Below, in pieces: positions 26,532 to 35,167 of a stretch of 64,000 nt of DNA. Source of the stretch: Pseudoalteromonas nigrifaciens. Lineage in GTDB: Bacteria; Pseudomonadota; Gammaproteobacteria; Enterobacterales; Alteromonadaceae. Position numbers and translations under genes: made by a program. The notes beneath the pieces are model-generated. The model saw only the letters and a program-made list of their open reading frames with translations, had not been told where the DNA came from and searched no databases. The DNA is taken from positions 992,001-1,056,000 of the forward strand of contig NZ_CP011036.1 in assembly GCF_002221505.1 (NCBI RefSeq). The letters are read 5' to 3'. Positions within the stretch are counted from its first letter, which is position 1; each line of letters opens with the position of its first letter.

Positions 26532-27022
26532 AGTTGTTACCAAATAAGCAACAAGGCGTGGTGCTTATAACAGCATTAATTATGGTAATAGCCGTAACTG
26601 GCATTGCTGTAACATTAATGAGTAGTAGCACTATAGATATTAAAATCACCAATGCAGCTCAAGAGCGTGAAGTTGCTGAAAATGAGTTGATTGGCGAAGT
26701 GCAGCGGATGATTTCGGGCGAAGCAAATAAGGGGGCAGGCAATCAGTTTTTTTTAACCCCAGACGAAGTAACCAGCATTGCATCAGGTGATGAGAGTGGC
26801 ATGGTAATCGCTAAGCACAATGACATGCAAAGTAAAATGATTAACTTAAATAAAGGGGCACTCAATTTAGAATGCCCACGCCGATTTAATTTTACCGCAG
26901 GAGTATCCTGCAATATGGTGCAAGTAGCTACCACTATAGAATATGGTTCAAAAAGTAAGCATCAACTAACCATAGTTACTGGTGTAGCCCAAGAAATGGC
27001 TAGCACAGGTAAGGGGATTTAA
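26519..27022 (+). CDS. pilX: Type IV pilus minor pilin PilX
   Basis: A 167-residue PilX_N family protein. The N-terminal segment QQG/VVLITALIMVIAVTGIAV is a prepilin-like site and helix without the Glu at +5, as expected for the PilX/GspK class that caps the minor pilin complex. The SSSTIDIKITNAAQEREVAENE stretch (read in parts) is typical. The gene starts inside pilW and ends 1 bp before pilY1, so translation of the three is tightly coupled. Confidence 0.88.
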   Translation: MENLKLLPNKQQGVVLITALIMVIAVTGIAVTLMSSSTIDIKITNAAQEREVAENELIGEVQRMISGEANKGAGNQFFLTPDEVTSIASGDESGMVIAKHNDMQSKMINLNKGALNLECPRRFNFTAGVSCNMVQVATTIEYGSKSKHQLTIVTGVAQEMASTGKGI

Positions 27023-27023
27023 A

Positions 27024-30000
27024 ATGAAGTTTAAATTAAATGCAGTGTTAGCCTCATTGGTGGGGTTGGCCATAAGTATGTCGGTTATTGCTGAAGATAT
27101 AGAGCTTTATGTAAATTATAATGTTGAGACAAAAGAAAAACCCCGGGTCATGATGATTTTTGATACTTCTGGAAGTATGGCTTGGGATGTTACCGATGGA
27201 GAGCAATGTTATCAATGGGATGGAGGTTCAACAAGTTCCCCTCGGTTTTATCAAAGTACATGTTTTGAGAGCTCAGGCTCTCGCGATACAAAAGATTGCT
27301 TCAAAAAAGCTAACTCAGGCACCAAGCGAGGTCGATTTTATAATGGGCCAACAACAAATGGGTACGATTACAGTTACAGTAACAATTACTATGACAATAC
27401 ATGTAATGATAGTCGGCTAAACGTTGCACAAAATGCGATTAAACAATTAGTTAATGATAATGATGATATTGATTTTGGCTTAATGCGCTTTAATGGAAGT
27501 GACGGTGGCTATGTTTTAGCAAGAATTGGGACCGAAAAAAAATTCTTGCTAGATAAAATAGAAGGGTTGCCTGCAAACGGTGCAACGCCTTTGACTGAAA
27601 CATTATGGGAAGCTTATTTATACATAACAGGCCAAAAAGTATATTACGGCACTAATATAAACGAACGTGACAAAACAGCCGAATCTTCTGGGTATTATAA
27701 ATCGCCTTTTATCCCAGTTACCGGTGAGCCACTTAGATGTGATAACAGTATTAATATTATCTTAATGACTGATGGAGACCCAAGTAATGACTCCAACAGA
27801 AATGATGATATTTACGATCTTCATCGCGACTATTTTTCTGAAAACCCACCTGTTGTTAGTAATAGTTATTTAGCAGCCCTAGCTAAAATAATTCATGGTA
27901 CTGATGATGTGGAAGTCGATTTATATAAAAACACTAAGAATGTACTTGATATAGGCCGTGTATTTCCTATTGGCTTTGGTACAGGTATGAGTAATTCGGG
28001 TAAAAATTTACTTACTGAAACTGCTGATTATGGCGGTGGTCAATATTTGCATGCAAATACTGCTGCGCAGTTGTCTGATGCACTTAAAAATACAATTTCG
28101 CGCATTCGAGAAGTGAACGACAGCTTTTCATCGCCTTCTGTAGCGAGTAACAACGTAGATCAAACCCGTAGCCGCGATGCGATTTACTTTGCGATGTTTT
28201 ATCCCGAAACCGGTGCGCGCTGGCGTGGTAATTTAAAAAAGTTGAAAGTTTCGGGTGATCAAATAGTTGATTCAAAGGCTAAGGGAGCGCTGGATGATAA
28301 TGGCTTAATTAGCAAAGATGCAAAAACGTTCTGGCTGCCAAGTAATCAGCCTGCTGATGGTAATGCAGTAGCGCAGGGTGGGGTTAATTTACATTTAACT
28401 ACTTTAGATACCCAAAGCCGTAACCTATATACCGAGAACCAAGGAGCGCTTGTTAAATTTAGCCCTACAGTGGTAAGTGATATTCTTAATACGACTCCAG
28501 ATAATACACTTAGCTTAGCAAGTGATGATATAAAATGGGCGATGGGGGTTGATGTTGATGATGAGGACAGAGACGGCTCAAAGCAAGACCAACGACAAGA
28601 TATTTTTGGCGATCCGCTGCACTCTAAACCTGTAGCAATTGATTACGGTAATGATGACGTTCGTTTGCTTATTGGCACCAATGCTGGCTTTTTACATATG
28701 TTTAAAGACGCAGGAAATACAGTGAGTGAGAGTTGGGCGTTTATTCCCTCTGCGCTATACAAGATTATTAAACCACTGCGTGAAAACCAGGCTGAAACTA
28801 AAGTTTATGGCATGGATGGAGCAATCAGTGTTTATTTTAGTAATAAAAGTTTAAACGGTGAAGGATTAAATGACGGCATTATAGATGCAAGCAAAGGCGA
28901 TGAAGTATGGGCTTTTGCAGGAATGCGCCGTGGTGGTAAAAACTACTATGCACTAGATATTACAGCACCAAATGCTCCGAAAAAACTCTGGGATAAACCA
29001 ATTGAAGGCGGGAAAGGTGACTTTACTGAACTTGCTCAAAGTTGGTCTAAACCACAAATAGCCTACATAAAAGCATTTGGCGATAAGCCTCTACTGGTAT
29101 TTGGTGCTGGTTACGATACAAATAAAGATGCTGCTATTCGTAGTGAGGATAAGACTGGCCGCGGTATTTATATTGTTGAAGCTAAAACAGGTAAAAAAGT
29201 TTGGGCATTAACACCCGGTGAAAATGGCTTTACAGGCAAGCACAGTATTGCAGCCGATTTAACCACACTCGACTCTGATTATGACGGCTATATAGATAGA
29301 ATTTATGCGTCAGATACAGGTGGTAATATTTGGCGGATTGATATGCCGGGCAGTGATACTAGTGAGTTCAGCCATTTTAAATTAGCTGAGCTAGGTAGTA
29401 CAAGTGCTACCCAAGATAGGCGTTTTTTTTACAAGCCATTAGTTGCGCGCACTATGTTTAGTAAAGTGACTCAAACCACCGGCGAAAAAGGGGAAGTAGT
29501 TACCACGCGCTTAGATACTCCTTACGATGCCATAGTTATAGGTAGTGGTAATCGCTCTAAACCGACTGATACTAATGAGCAAGATCAGTTATTTATGATT
29601 CGAGATGAAAATACAGTGACTAAGTCATTTAAAACAAGGGCACCAGCAACAATCAAGGCATCTGATTTAATGCTGATGAATAGCGACCCATTTGGTAATT
29701 TATTAGACGATGTAGATGGGTTTATTGAACTAGAGGCTAATTTAGCTAAAGTTAAAGGTTGGCGATATGAATTAGCAACCGGTGAAAAATCACTTGCCGC
29801 AGCTACAGTTGTGGGCGGAGTGGCTTATTTTACCTCGTTTACCCCGGCTTCAGATACAGCAACAGTAAACCAGTGTTCACTTAGTGGTGGTGGAGGCTCA
29901 CTGTATGCGTTTCACTTACTTTATGGTACTAAGGTATACGACGAGCTGAAATTTTCGACCAGTTATGACGTACCCGATACCCCGCAACTGTACTTTGGTG

Positions 30001-30278
30001 AAGGACCGTCGTGTTCTGATGGCAATGGTGATGGTAAATGTGACGATAACCCGACCGTTGATGTTAAGCAGGAAAGCCAGTTTTATTTAATTGGCCCGGG
30101 TATAAAAGGGAAAGATGCTCAAAACCCAATGAGACCAGTGGATGTTATTGGGCCGGGGTTAAAAGTAGTAGACGGAAAAATACAGCTGGTAAGTAGCGAA
30201 GCTGTCGGTTTTGGTTTTAAAACCCAGCAAACTTACATTTATAAGCGCGAAGAAAACGACGAAATCAAATCTAATTAA
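27024..30278 (+). CDS. pilY1: Type IV pilus tip adhesin/assembly protein PilY1
   Basis: The protein has 1084 residues with a Sec signal peptide (residues 1-23). The N-terminal half is a von Willebrand A-like domain with a MIDAS motif DTSGSM at residues 47-52; the C-terminal half is the PilY1/PilC beta-propeller. A calcium loop DSDYDGYID occurs in the propeller, the position used for calcium-dependent pilus extension and retraction in Pseudomonas, and further Asp-rich loops (DVDDEDRDGS, DGNGDGKCDD) may bind calcium. Located at the pilus tip and in the outer membrane. Fifth from the LytTR regulator in the same direction. Confidence 0.93.
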   Translation: MKFKLNAVLASLVGLAISMSVIAEDIELYVNYNVETKEKPRVMMIFDTSGSMAWDVTDGEQCYQWDGGSTSSPRFYQSTCFESSGSRDTKDCFKKANSGTKRGRFYNGPTTNGYDYSYSNNYYDNTCNDSRLNVAQNAIKQLVNDNDDIDFGLMRFNGSDGGYVLARIGTEKKFLLDKIEGLPANGATPLTETLWEAYLYITGQKVYYGTNINERDKTAESSGYYKSPFIPVTGEPLRCDNSINIILMTDGDPSNDSNRNDDIYDLHRDYFSENPPVVSNSYLAALAKIIHGTDDVEVDLYKNTKNVLDIGRVFPIGFGTGMSNSGKNLLTETADYGGGQYLHANTAAQLSDALKNTISRIREVNDSFSSPSVASNNVDQTRSRDAIYFAMFYPETGARWRGNLKKLKVSGDQIVDSKAKGALDDNGLISKDAKTFWLPSNQPADGNAVAQGGVNLHLTTLDTQSRNLYTENQGALVKFSPTVVSDILNTTPDNTLSLASDDIKWAMGVDVDDEDRDGSKQDQRQDIFGDPLHSKPVAIDYGNDDVRLLIGTNAGFLHMFKDAGNTVSESWAFIPSALYKIIKPLRENQAETKVYGMDGAISVYFSNKSLNGEGLNDGIIDASKGDEVWAFAGMRRGGKNYYALDITAPNAPKKLWDKPIEGGKGDFTELAQSWSKPQIAYIKAFGDKPLLVFGAGYDTNKDAAIRSEDKTGRGIYIVEAKTGKKVWALTPGENGFTGKHSIAADLTTLDSDYDGYIDRIYASDTGGNIWRIDMPGSDTSEFSHFKLAELGSTSATQDRRFFYKPLVARTMFSKVTQTTGEKGEVVTTRLDTPYDAIVIGSGNRSKPTDTNEQDQLFMIRDENTVTKSFKTRAPATIKASDLMLMNSDPFGNLLDDVDGFIELEANLAKVKGWRYELATGEKSLAAATVVGGVAYFTSFTPASDTATVNQCSLSGGGGSLYAFHLLYGTKVYDELKFSTSYDVPDTPQLYFGEGPSCSDGNGDGKCDDNPTVDVKQESQFYLIGPGIKGKDAQNPMRPVDVIGPGLKVVDGKIQLVSSEAVGFGFKTQQTYIYKREENDEIKSN

Positions 30279-30297
30279 GATGATTAAGGGTGTTTAA

Positions 30298-30723
30298 ATG
30301 AATAAAAAACAACGTGGGTTTACCTTAATTGAGCTGATGATAGCTGTTGCTATCGTCGGCATACTTGCAGCAATTGCATTGCCTAATTATACAGAGTATG
30401 TGAAGCGTGCTTCGCGTGCAGAGGCAGTTGCTGCATTATTAGATGCAGCTAATAAGCAAGAGCAGTACTTTGTAGATAACAGAGAATATACAGAATTAGC
30501 GAGTGATTTAGGGATTCAAAGTAAAACAGAGAATGGGCATTTCGAATTAGCGATTAAAGTAGTTGATAAAAATACTTTTACAATCACAGCAAAACCTATT
30601 GCAGGGCCGGTAAAAGGAGATGGTGATTGCACTGCACTATCTATAACTGATATAGGTACTAAAGGTGCGCAAGGAGCAAAAACAAACGAAGGAAAGGATA
30701 TTGACTATTGTTGGGGAAGATAA
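30298..30723 (+). CDS. pilE: Type IV pilin-like protein PilE
   Basis: A 141-residue pilin with the site [22 protein letters not shown] (read in parts) and the [15 protein letters not shown] stretch of PilE-type minor pilins. Two Cys near the C-terminus (DGDCTAL and DYCWGR) can form the usual disulfide loop. In Pseudomonas, PilE joins the priming complex. It closes the pil operon 19 bp after pilY1 and runs into a convergent FimT-type gene only 6 bp beyond its stop, with no terminator between. Confidence 0.9.
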   Translation: MNKKQRGFTLIELMIAVAIVGILAAIALPNYTEYVKRASRAEAVAALLDAANKQEQYFVDNREYTELASDLGIQSKTENGHFELAIKVVDKNTFTITAKPIAGPVKGDGDCTALSITDIGTKGAQGAKTNEGKDIDYCWGR

Positions 30724-30729
30724 TTAGAG

Positions 30730-31266
30730 TTACCTTTCCTGGCATTTATCAGTCGATTTAATACGTATTCTGCCAGTTTGACTTACAGATAAAGCCAATC
30801 CTTCGAGATTGGCTTTATCGCTATTAGGGCAATATATAAAAGTCCCATTTTGAAAACCGTTTAATGAGCCATCGGGCCTAAAAGTAAGTGCCTCTCGGGG
30901 GTACTCTAAGCTATCAAACTCATGGGTGTGTTCAAAGGTGCTTAGCATTAGCTCATCGTTATTAAGAGAAGTAGATTTATCGTTATCGATAAATAACGAT
31001 ATTTGCTCCTTCCAATCACCTTTTTGACATTCATTGTTTTTTAACGCGCATAAAGTAACGTATGTACCGTTTTCTATGGCGTAAAGGCGAGCATAGTTAA
31101 TATTTCGGTGTAATAAGTTTACTTGATTATCAGCACGGTTTAGCGCTAAAAAATCAGGAAAAAACCACATAGAAAGCTGGCTAATAATAGCCACAATAGC
31201 AATTGTTACCATTAGCTCAAGTAAGGTTATACCATTATGCTTAGTTGAATATGTTATTAACTTCAT
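30730..31266 (-). CDS. GspH/FimT-type minor pilin (second copy)
   Basis: A 178-residue pseudopilin. The prepilin site is NG/ITLLELMVTIAIV, with Ile at +1 instead of Phe and Glu at +5 retained. The NINYARLYAIENGTYVTLC stretch and the C-terminal half follow the GspH/FimT fold, with Cys residues near the end. It is a paralogue of the next minus-strand gene (same fold, same C-terminal YCPNSD motif). In Pseudomonas, fimT and fimU lie upstream of pilV on the same strand; here they face the operon from its far end. Confidence 0.82.
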   Translation of the reverse strand: MKLITYSTKHNGITLLELMVTIAIVAIISQLSMWFFPDFLALNRADNQVNLLHRNINYARLYAIENGTYVTLCALKNNECQKGDWKEQISLFIDNDKSTSLNNDELMLSTFEHTHEFDSLEYPREALTFRPDGSLNGFQNGTFIYCPNSDKANLEGLALSVSQTGRIRIKSTDKCQER

Positions 31267-31341
31267 CCCTGAAGCCTTAAATGGAGAGGTGATTATTTTA
31301 GTTTAGTAAATAATCAAAAAATAACAATATGGAGCTTGTTT

Positions 31342-31893
31342 TTAACTGCACTTAAGGTTGGTGTCTCCAACGTAAAAGGCAGTGCCCGATTGAGATACAG
31401 TTAATGCTTTATTATTCTCGTTATCGCTATTAGGGCAATATATAAAATCCCCAGGGCTTGTGGTAATGCGGCCACTGGTGTTAAAACGAAGGCTGTTAAC
31501 TTTACCGCTATATTCCACTTTATCATTTCTAGAAACGGCCTCCATTACACGCAATAGGCTATCATTATCTTTTTTGTAGTTGCCATCACGATCAGCATCG
31601 ACAAATAAAATAACACTACTCGTCGCTCCCCATTGACTTTGACAAGTTAAAGTTGGCTGATTGCTTGCAACATTAGCGCTAGAAGCAGGACATACAACGA
31701 CTATTTCATCGGTGCTTGCCGCTTGCGCGCGCGCATAACTAATATTACGTTTTAGTTCTAATAAAAAGTTCTCGGCGCGGTTTTCCTCTAGCATGTCGCT
31801 ACTGTTCCACAATGCAATGGTGGCAATAATACCTACAATAGCCACAGTCACCATCAGCTCGAGTAAAGTGAATCCGTATTGTATTTTTTTCAT
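31342..31893 (-). CDS. fimT: GspH/FimT-type minor pilin (FimU/FimT-like)
   Basis: A 183-residue pseudopilin with the site YG/FTLLELMVTVAIVGIIATIA (read in parts). The NISYARAQAASTDEIVVVC segment and C-terminal YCPNSD...SGTAFYVG are typical of the GspH family, the FimU component of the tip complex. Probably co-transcribed with the second copy downstream (75-bp gap). The two proteins share motifs and are likely an old duplication. Which one fills the FimU role cannot be told from sequence alone. Confidence 0.83.
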   Translation of the reverse strand: MKKIQYGFTLLELMVTVAIVGIIATIALWNSSDMLEENRAENFLLELKRNISYARAQAASTDEIVVVCPASSANVASNQPTLTCQSQWGATSSVILFVDADRDGNYKKDNDSLLRVMEAVSRNDKVEYSGKVNSLRFNTSGRITTSPGDFIYCPNSDNENNKALTVSQSGTAFYVGDTNLKCS

Positions 31894-32041
31894 ATTGATC
31901 CCGTAGGTTACTTATTGTTTTAGTATAGCTATTTTTATTAGCATAATCATAGCATGGCAGATTGTTTTATCAGCGTAATACAGTCACTTTGTTTGCTATG
32001 AGCCTTGTGATTGTCTAAAATCGAGGCAACTGTAGCTTTAA

Positions 32042-32392
<351 letters not shown>

Positions 32393-32414
32393 GCTTTATT
32401 ACAACAAGTACGCT

Positions 32415-32450
32415 AAAAAGGCGCTTACTCAAGTTAGTAAGCGCCTTTTT
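32415..32450. terminator. Bidirectional terminator between glnB and bamD
   Basis: A 15-bp perfect stem, AAAAAGGCGCTTACT / AGTAAGCGCCTTTTT, with a 6-base loop between two convergent genes. Confidence 0.93.
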
Positions 32451-32452
32451 AA

Positions 32453-33217
32453 TTATTTATTTCTGCTGTTAAAAATTCGTGTTTGTTTAGCGTCTTCACT
32501 AAGCTCACTTAAGCCTAACTTATCGTAGCTTTTTTCCATCATTTCAAGTGCAGAATTTAAGTAGCTGCTTTGCGAGTAATGTTCTACTACAAACTTACCG
32601 CGGTTAGCTGCTGCTAAGTAGGCTTCACGTTCATAATAGTAAGTGGCCACTTTTAGCTCATACCTTGCCATACGGTTTAACAACCACACTAAACGACGTT
32701 TTGCCTCTGGGGCGTAGTCACTTTGTGGGAAACGCTTAACCAAGGTTGATAAATCGGTAAAGGCCACACGTGTACGGTTAGCATCGCGGTCAGCTCTATC
32801 AACACCAAAATATTCTTGGAATGCGTTTTTATCGGCTTTAATGTTAACTAATCCACGCATGTAATACATGTAGTCTAAATCTTTATGATTTGGGTTTAAG
32901 CGAATAAAACGGTCGATTGTTGCTAGTGCTTGCTCGGTATTACCCGATTGGTAATGCGCATAGACTAAATCCATTTGTACTTGTTTAGAAAATGGGCCAA
33001 ACGGGTAGCGAGAGTCAATAGCACTTAAAAGTTCGATTGCGCGTGCATATAAACCAGAATCTAAAGTTTGCTTGGCATCTTCATACAAAGCGTGAGCCGA
33101 TTTATTAGGTACACGTTGAATGTCTTCTTGGTCAGGAGCCGACGAACAAGCACCTAAACTAAGCACTGAAACTGAAAAAACAATGGCGAATGCACGTTTC
33201 CCTATTTTATTTATCAT
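32453..33217 (-). CDS. bamD: Outer membrane protein assembly factor BamD
   Basis: A 254-residue lipoprotein with a signal peptide and lipobox LGAC (lipidated C24), followed by five TPR-like repeats (for example RYPFGPFSKQVQMDLVYAHYQ and RLVWLLNRMARYELKVA). It is an essential part of the BAM complex that inserts beta-barrel proteins. It is divergent from rluD, the standard gammaproteobacterial arrangement. Length and motifs are normal. Confidence 0.96.
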   Translation of the reverse strand: MINKIGKRAFAIVFSVSVLSLGACSSAPDQEDIQRVPNKSAHALYEDAKQTLDSGLYARAIELLSAIDSRYPFGPFSKQVQMDLVYAHYQSGNTEQALATIDRFIRLNPNHKDLDYMYYMRGLVNIKADKNAFQEYFGVDRADRDANRTRVAFTDLSTLVKRFPQSDYAPEAKRRLVWLLNRMARYELKVATYYYEREAYLAAANRGKFVVEHYSQSSYLNSALEMMEKSYDKLGLSELSEDAKQTRIFNSRNK

Positions 33218-33358
33218 TTTATTTGTTACCTTCGTTGTCTACGGCTAGGCCAAGTCGGTAAAACCGAGTAAACTATGCGTATTATATTATGCTTTTATTA
33301 AAAGCGATTCTAACCCAGTCGAGCAAAGCTTGCACTGGTAAATTGGGTAAAATTACTA

Positions 33359-34336
33359 ATGTCAGAGCAAATTTCTCTTCAAGCCGACGTTCCAACCGAT
33401 TTAGGTGGTAAACGTCTAGACCAAGTATTAGCACAATTGTTCCCTGATTATTCACGATCAAGGATAAAAACGTGGATTTTGGATGATAAAATCACCGTTG
33501 ATGGCGAAATATTCAACACACCGCGCACTAAACTGCTTGGTGGTGAAGTACTTAATGTTGAAACAACCATTGAAGCACCTCGTGAATACATAGCGCAAGA
33601 TATCAAATTAGACATTGTTTATGAAGATGATGATATTTTGGTAATTAATAAACCTATGGGCTTGGTAGTTCATCCTGGTGCAGGTAATCCAGATGGCACA
33701 GTGCTAAATGCATTGCTACATTACCACCCAGAAATTATTAATGTACCTCGCGCGGGCATTGTGCACCGATTAGATAAAGACACTACTGGTCTTATGGTGG
33801 TAGCTAAAACTATTCCGGCACAAACGCATTTAGTAACCGCACTGCAAAAACGTGAAAATTTCACGCGAGAATACGAAGCGCTTTGCAATGGCACAATGAC
33901 CGCTGGTGGCATGGTTGAAAAGCCTATTGGCCGCCATGCAACGCAACGTACGCATATGGATGTACATGAACAGGGTAAGCCAGCCATTACGCATTACCGT
34001 GTTGCTGAAAAGTTTCGTGCTCATACACGTTTACGTTTACGCCTTGAAACCGGTCGTACTCACCAAATACGTGTGCATATGGCTTATTTAAATCATCCGC
34101 TTATTGGCGATCAGTCTTATGGCGGCCGTCCGCGTCCACCTAAAGGGGCAACGCCTGAGTTATTTGAATTGCTGCGTAGTTTTAAACGCCAAGCATTACA
34201 TGCGGTTAAATTAAGTATTGCGCACCCAATTACGGGTGAAATGATGACATGGCAAGCACCTATTCCAGATGACATGGTTGCTATGACACTGGCACTGCGT
34301 GAAGACACAAAAGCTAATCCTGACATAGATAGATAA
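33359..34336 (+). CDS. rluD: 23S rRNA pseudouridine synthase D
   Basis: The protein has 325 residues: an S4 RNA-binding domain at residues about 15-75, then the RluA-family catalytic domain with the catalytic Asp D139 in HRLDKDTTG. It makes pseudouridines in helix 69 of 23S rRNA (1911, 1915 and 1917 in Escherichia). The final A of its TAA starts the ATG of pgeF (TAATG), so the two are coupled, the usual rluD-pgeF-clpB order. Confidence 0.96.
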   Translation: MSEQISLQADVPTDLGGKRLDQVLAQLFPDYSRSRIKTWILDDKITVDGEIFNTPRTKLLGGEVLNVETTIEAPREYIAQDIKLDIVYEDDDILVINKPMGLVVHPGAGNPDGTVLNALLHYHPEIINVPRAGIVHRLDKDTTGLMVVAKTIPAQTHLVTALQKRENFTREYEALCNGTMTAGGMVEKPIGRHATQRTHMDVHEQGKPAITHYRVAEKFRAHTRLRLRLETGRTHQIRVHMAYLNHPLIGDQSYGGRPRPPKGATPELFELLRSFKRQALHAVKLSIAHPITGEMMTWQAPIPDDMVAMTLALREDTKANPDIDR

Positions 34337-35070
34337 TGCAGTTTTTATCAGCAGCATGGCAAGTCCCTATAACAGGTGTGAGTACATTAAGTACCACACG
34401 TGTAGGCGGTGTTTCAGAAGCGCCGTTTAAGAGTTTTAATTTAGGGCTGCATGTTGGTGATAATAAACAACAGGTATTAAAAAATCGTGCTTTGTTGGAT
34501 AAGCATTTGCCAAATAGTGCTGTATGGATAGATCAAGTTCATAGTGGCGATGTACTCATTGTTGATGGGCAATTTAAATTTAACGCTCACCATCAAGGAG
34601 ATGCACTATATACACAACTCGTTGCTCAGCCTTTGGCAATAATGACCGCCGATTGCTTGCCCATTTTACTTGCCAGTAACGATGGAAAAGAAGTAGCTGC
34701 CATACATGCTGGTTGGCGTGGATTAGAGCAAGGTGTAATTAAAAATACGCTAAACTGCTTTAATGCCAAAAAAAGTGAAATAAGTGCCTGGTTAGGTCCC
34801 GCAATAGGGGCTGATAAATTTGAGGTAGGTAGCGAGGTGTTTGCATTGTTTAATGCCCAAAACCCTTTGTTTGCCAAAGCGTTTAAAGCGTGTGCAAACC
34901 AAAAGTACCTTGCCGATATTTATCACCTTGCACGTATTCAATTGCGTCAATTAGGGATTATAAATATTACCGGTGGTGAGCACTGTACGGTTTCTCAAAC
35001 TGAACAGTTTTTTTCGTACCGACGCGACGGCCAAACCGGACGCATGGCAAGTTTGATCTGGCGCAACTAA
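34336..35070 (+). CDS. pgeF: Peptidoglycan editing factor PgeF (laccase-domain YfiH family)
   Basis: A 244-residue DUF152/YfiH protein. The metal site residues appear as TADCLP, HAGWRG and GEHC with QVH near residue 72. In Escherichia, PgeF prevents wrong incorporation of L-Ser in place of L-Ala in the peptidoglycan stem peptide; older annotation calls it polyphenol oxidase. Overlaps rluD by one base. Confidence 0.92.
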   Translation: MQFLSAAWQVPITGVSTLSTTRVGGVSEAPFKSFNLGLHVGDNKQQVLKNRALLDKHLPNSAVWIDQVHSGDVLIVDGQFKFNAHHQGDALYTQLVAQPLAIMTADCLPILLASNDGKEVAAIHAGWRGLEQGVIKNTLNCFNAKKSEISAWLGPAIGADKFEVGSEVFALFNAQNPLFAKAFKACANQKYLADIYHLARIQLRQLGIINITGGEHCTVSQTEQFFSYRRDGQTGRMASLIWRN

Positions 35071-35104
35071 TTTATCAATATAATGATTATATTTTCTGCA
35101 ACAC

Positions 35105-35134
35105 CTTGAACAACCCCCCTAACATACCCATTAT
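35105..35134 (+). promoter_or_regulatory. Sigma-32-like heat-shock promoter of clpB
   Basis: CTTGAAC at 35105-35111 and CCCATTAT at 35127-35134, spaced by 15 bp, fit the RpoH consensus (CTTGAAA, 11-16 bp, CCCCATnT). The box ends 33 bp before the clpB ATG. A heat-shock promoter is expected for this disaggregase. Confidence 0.7.
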
Positions 35135-35167
35135 TTAAGCAATGAGTTTTATTAATAGGTAACCCCA

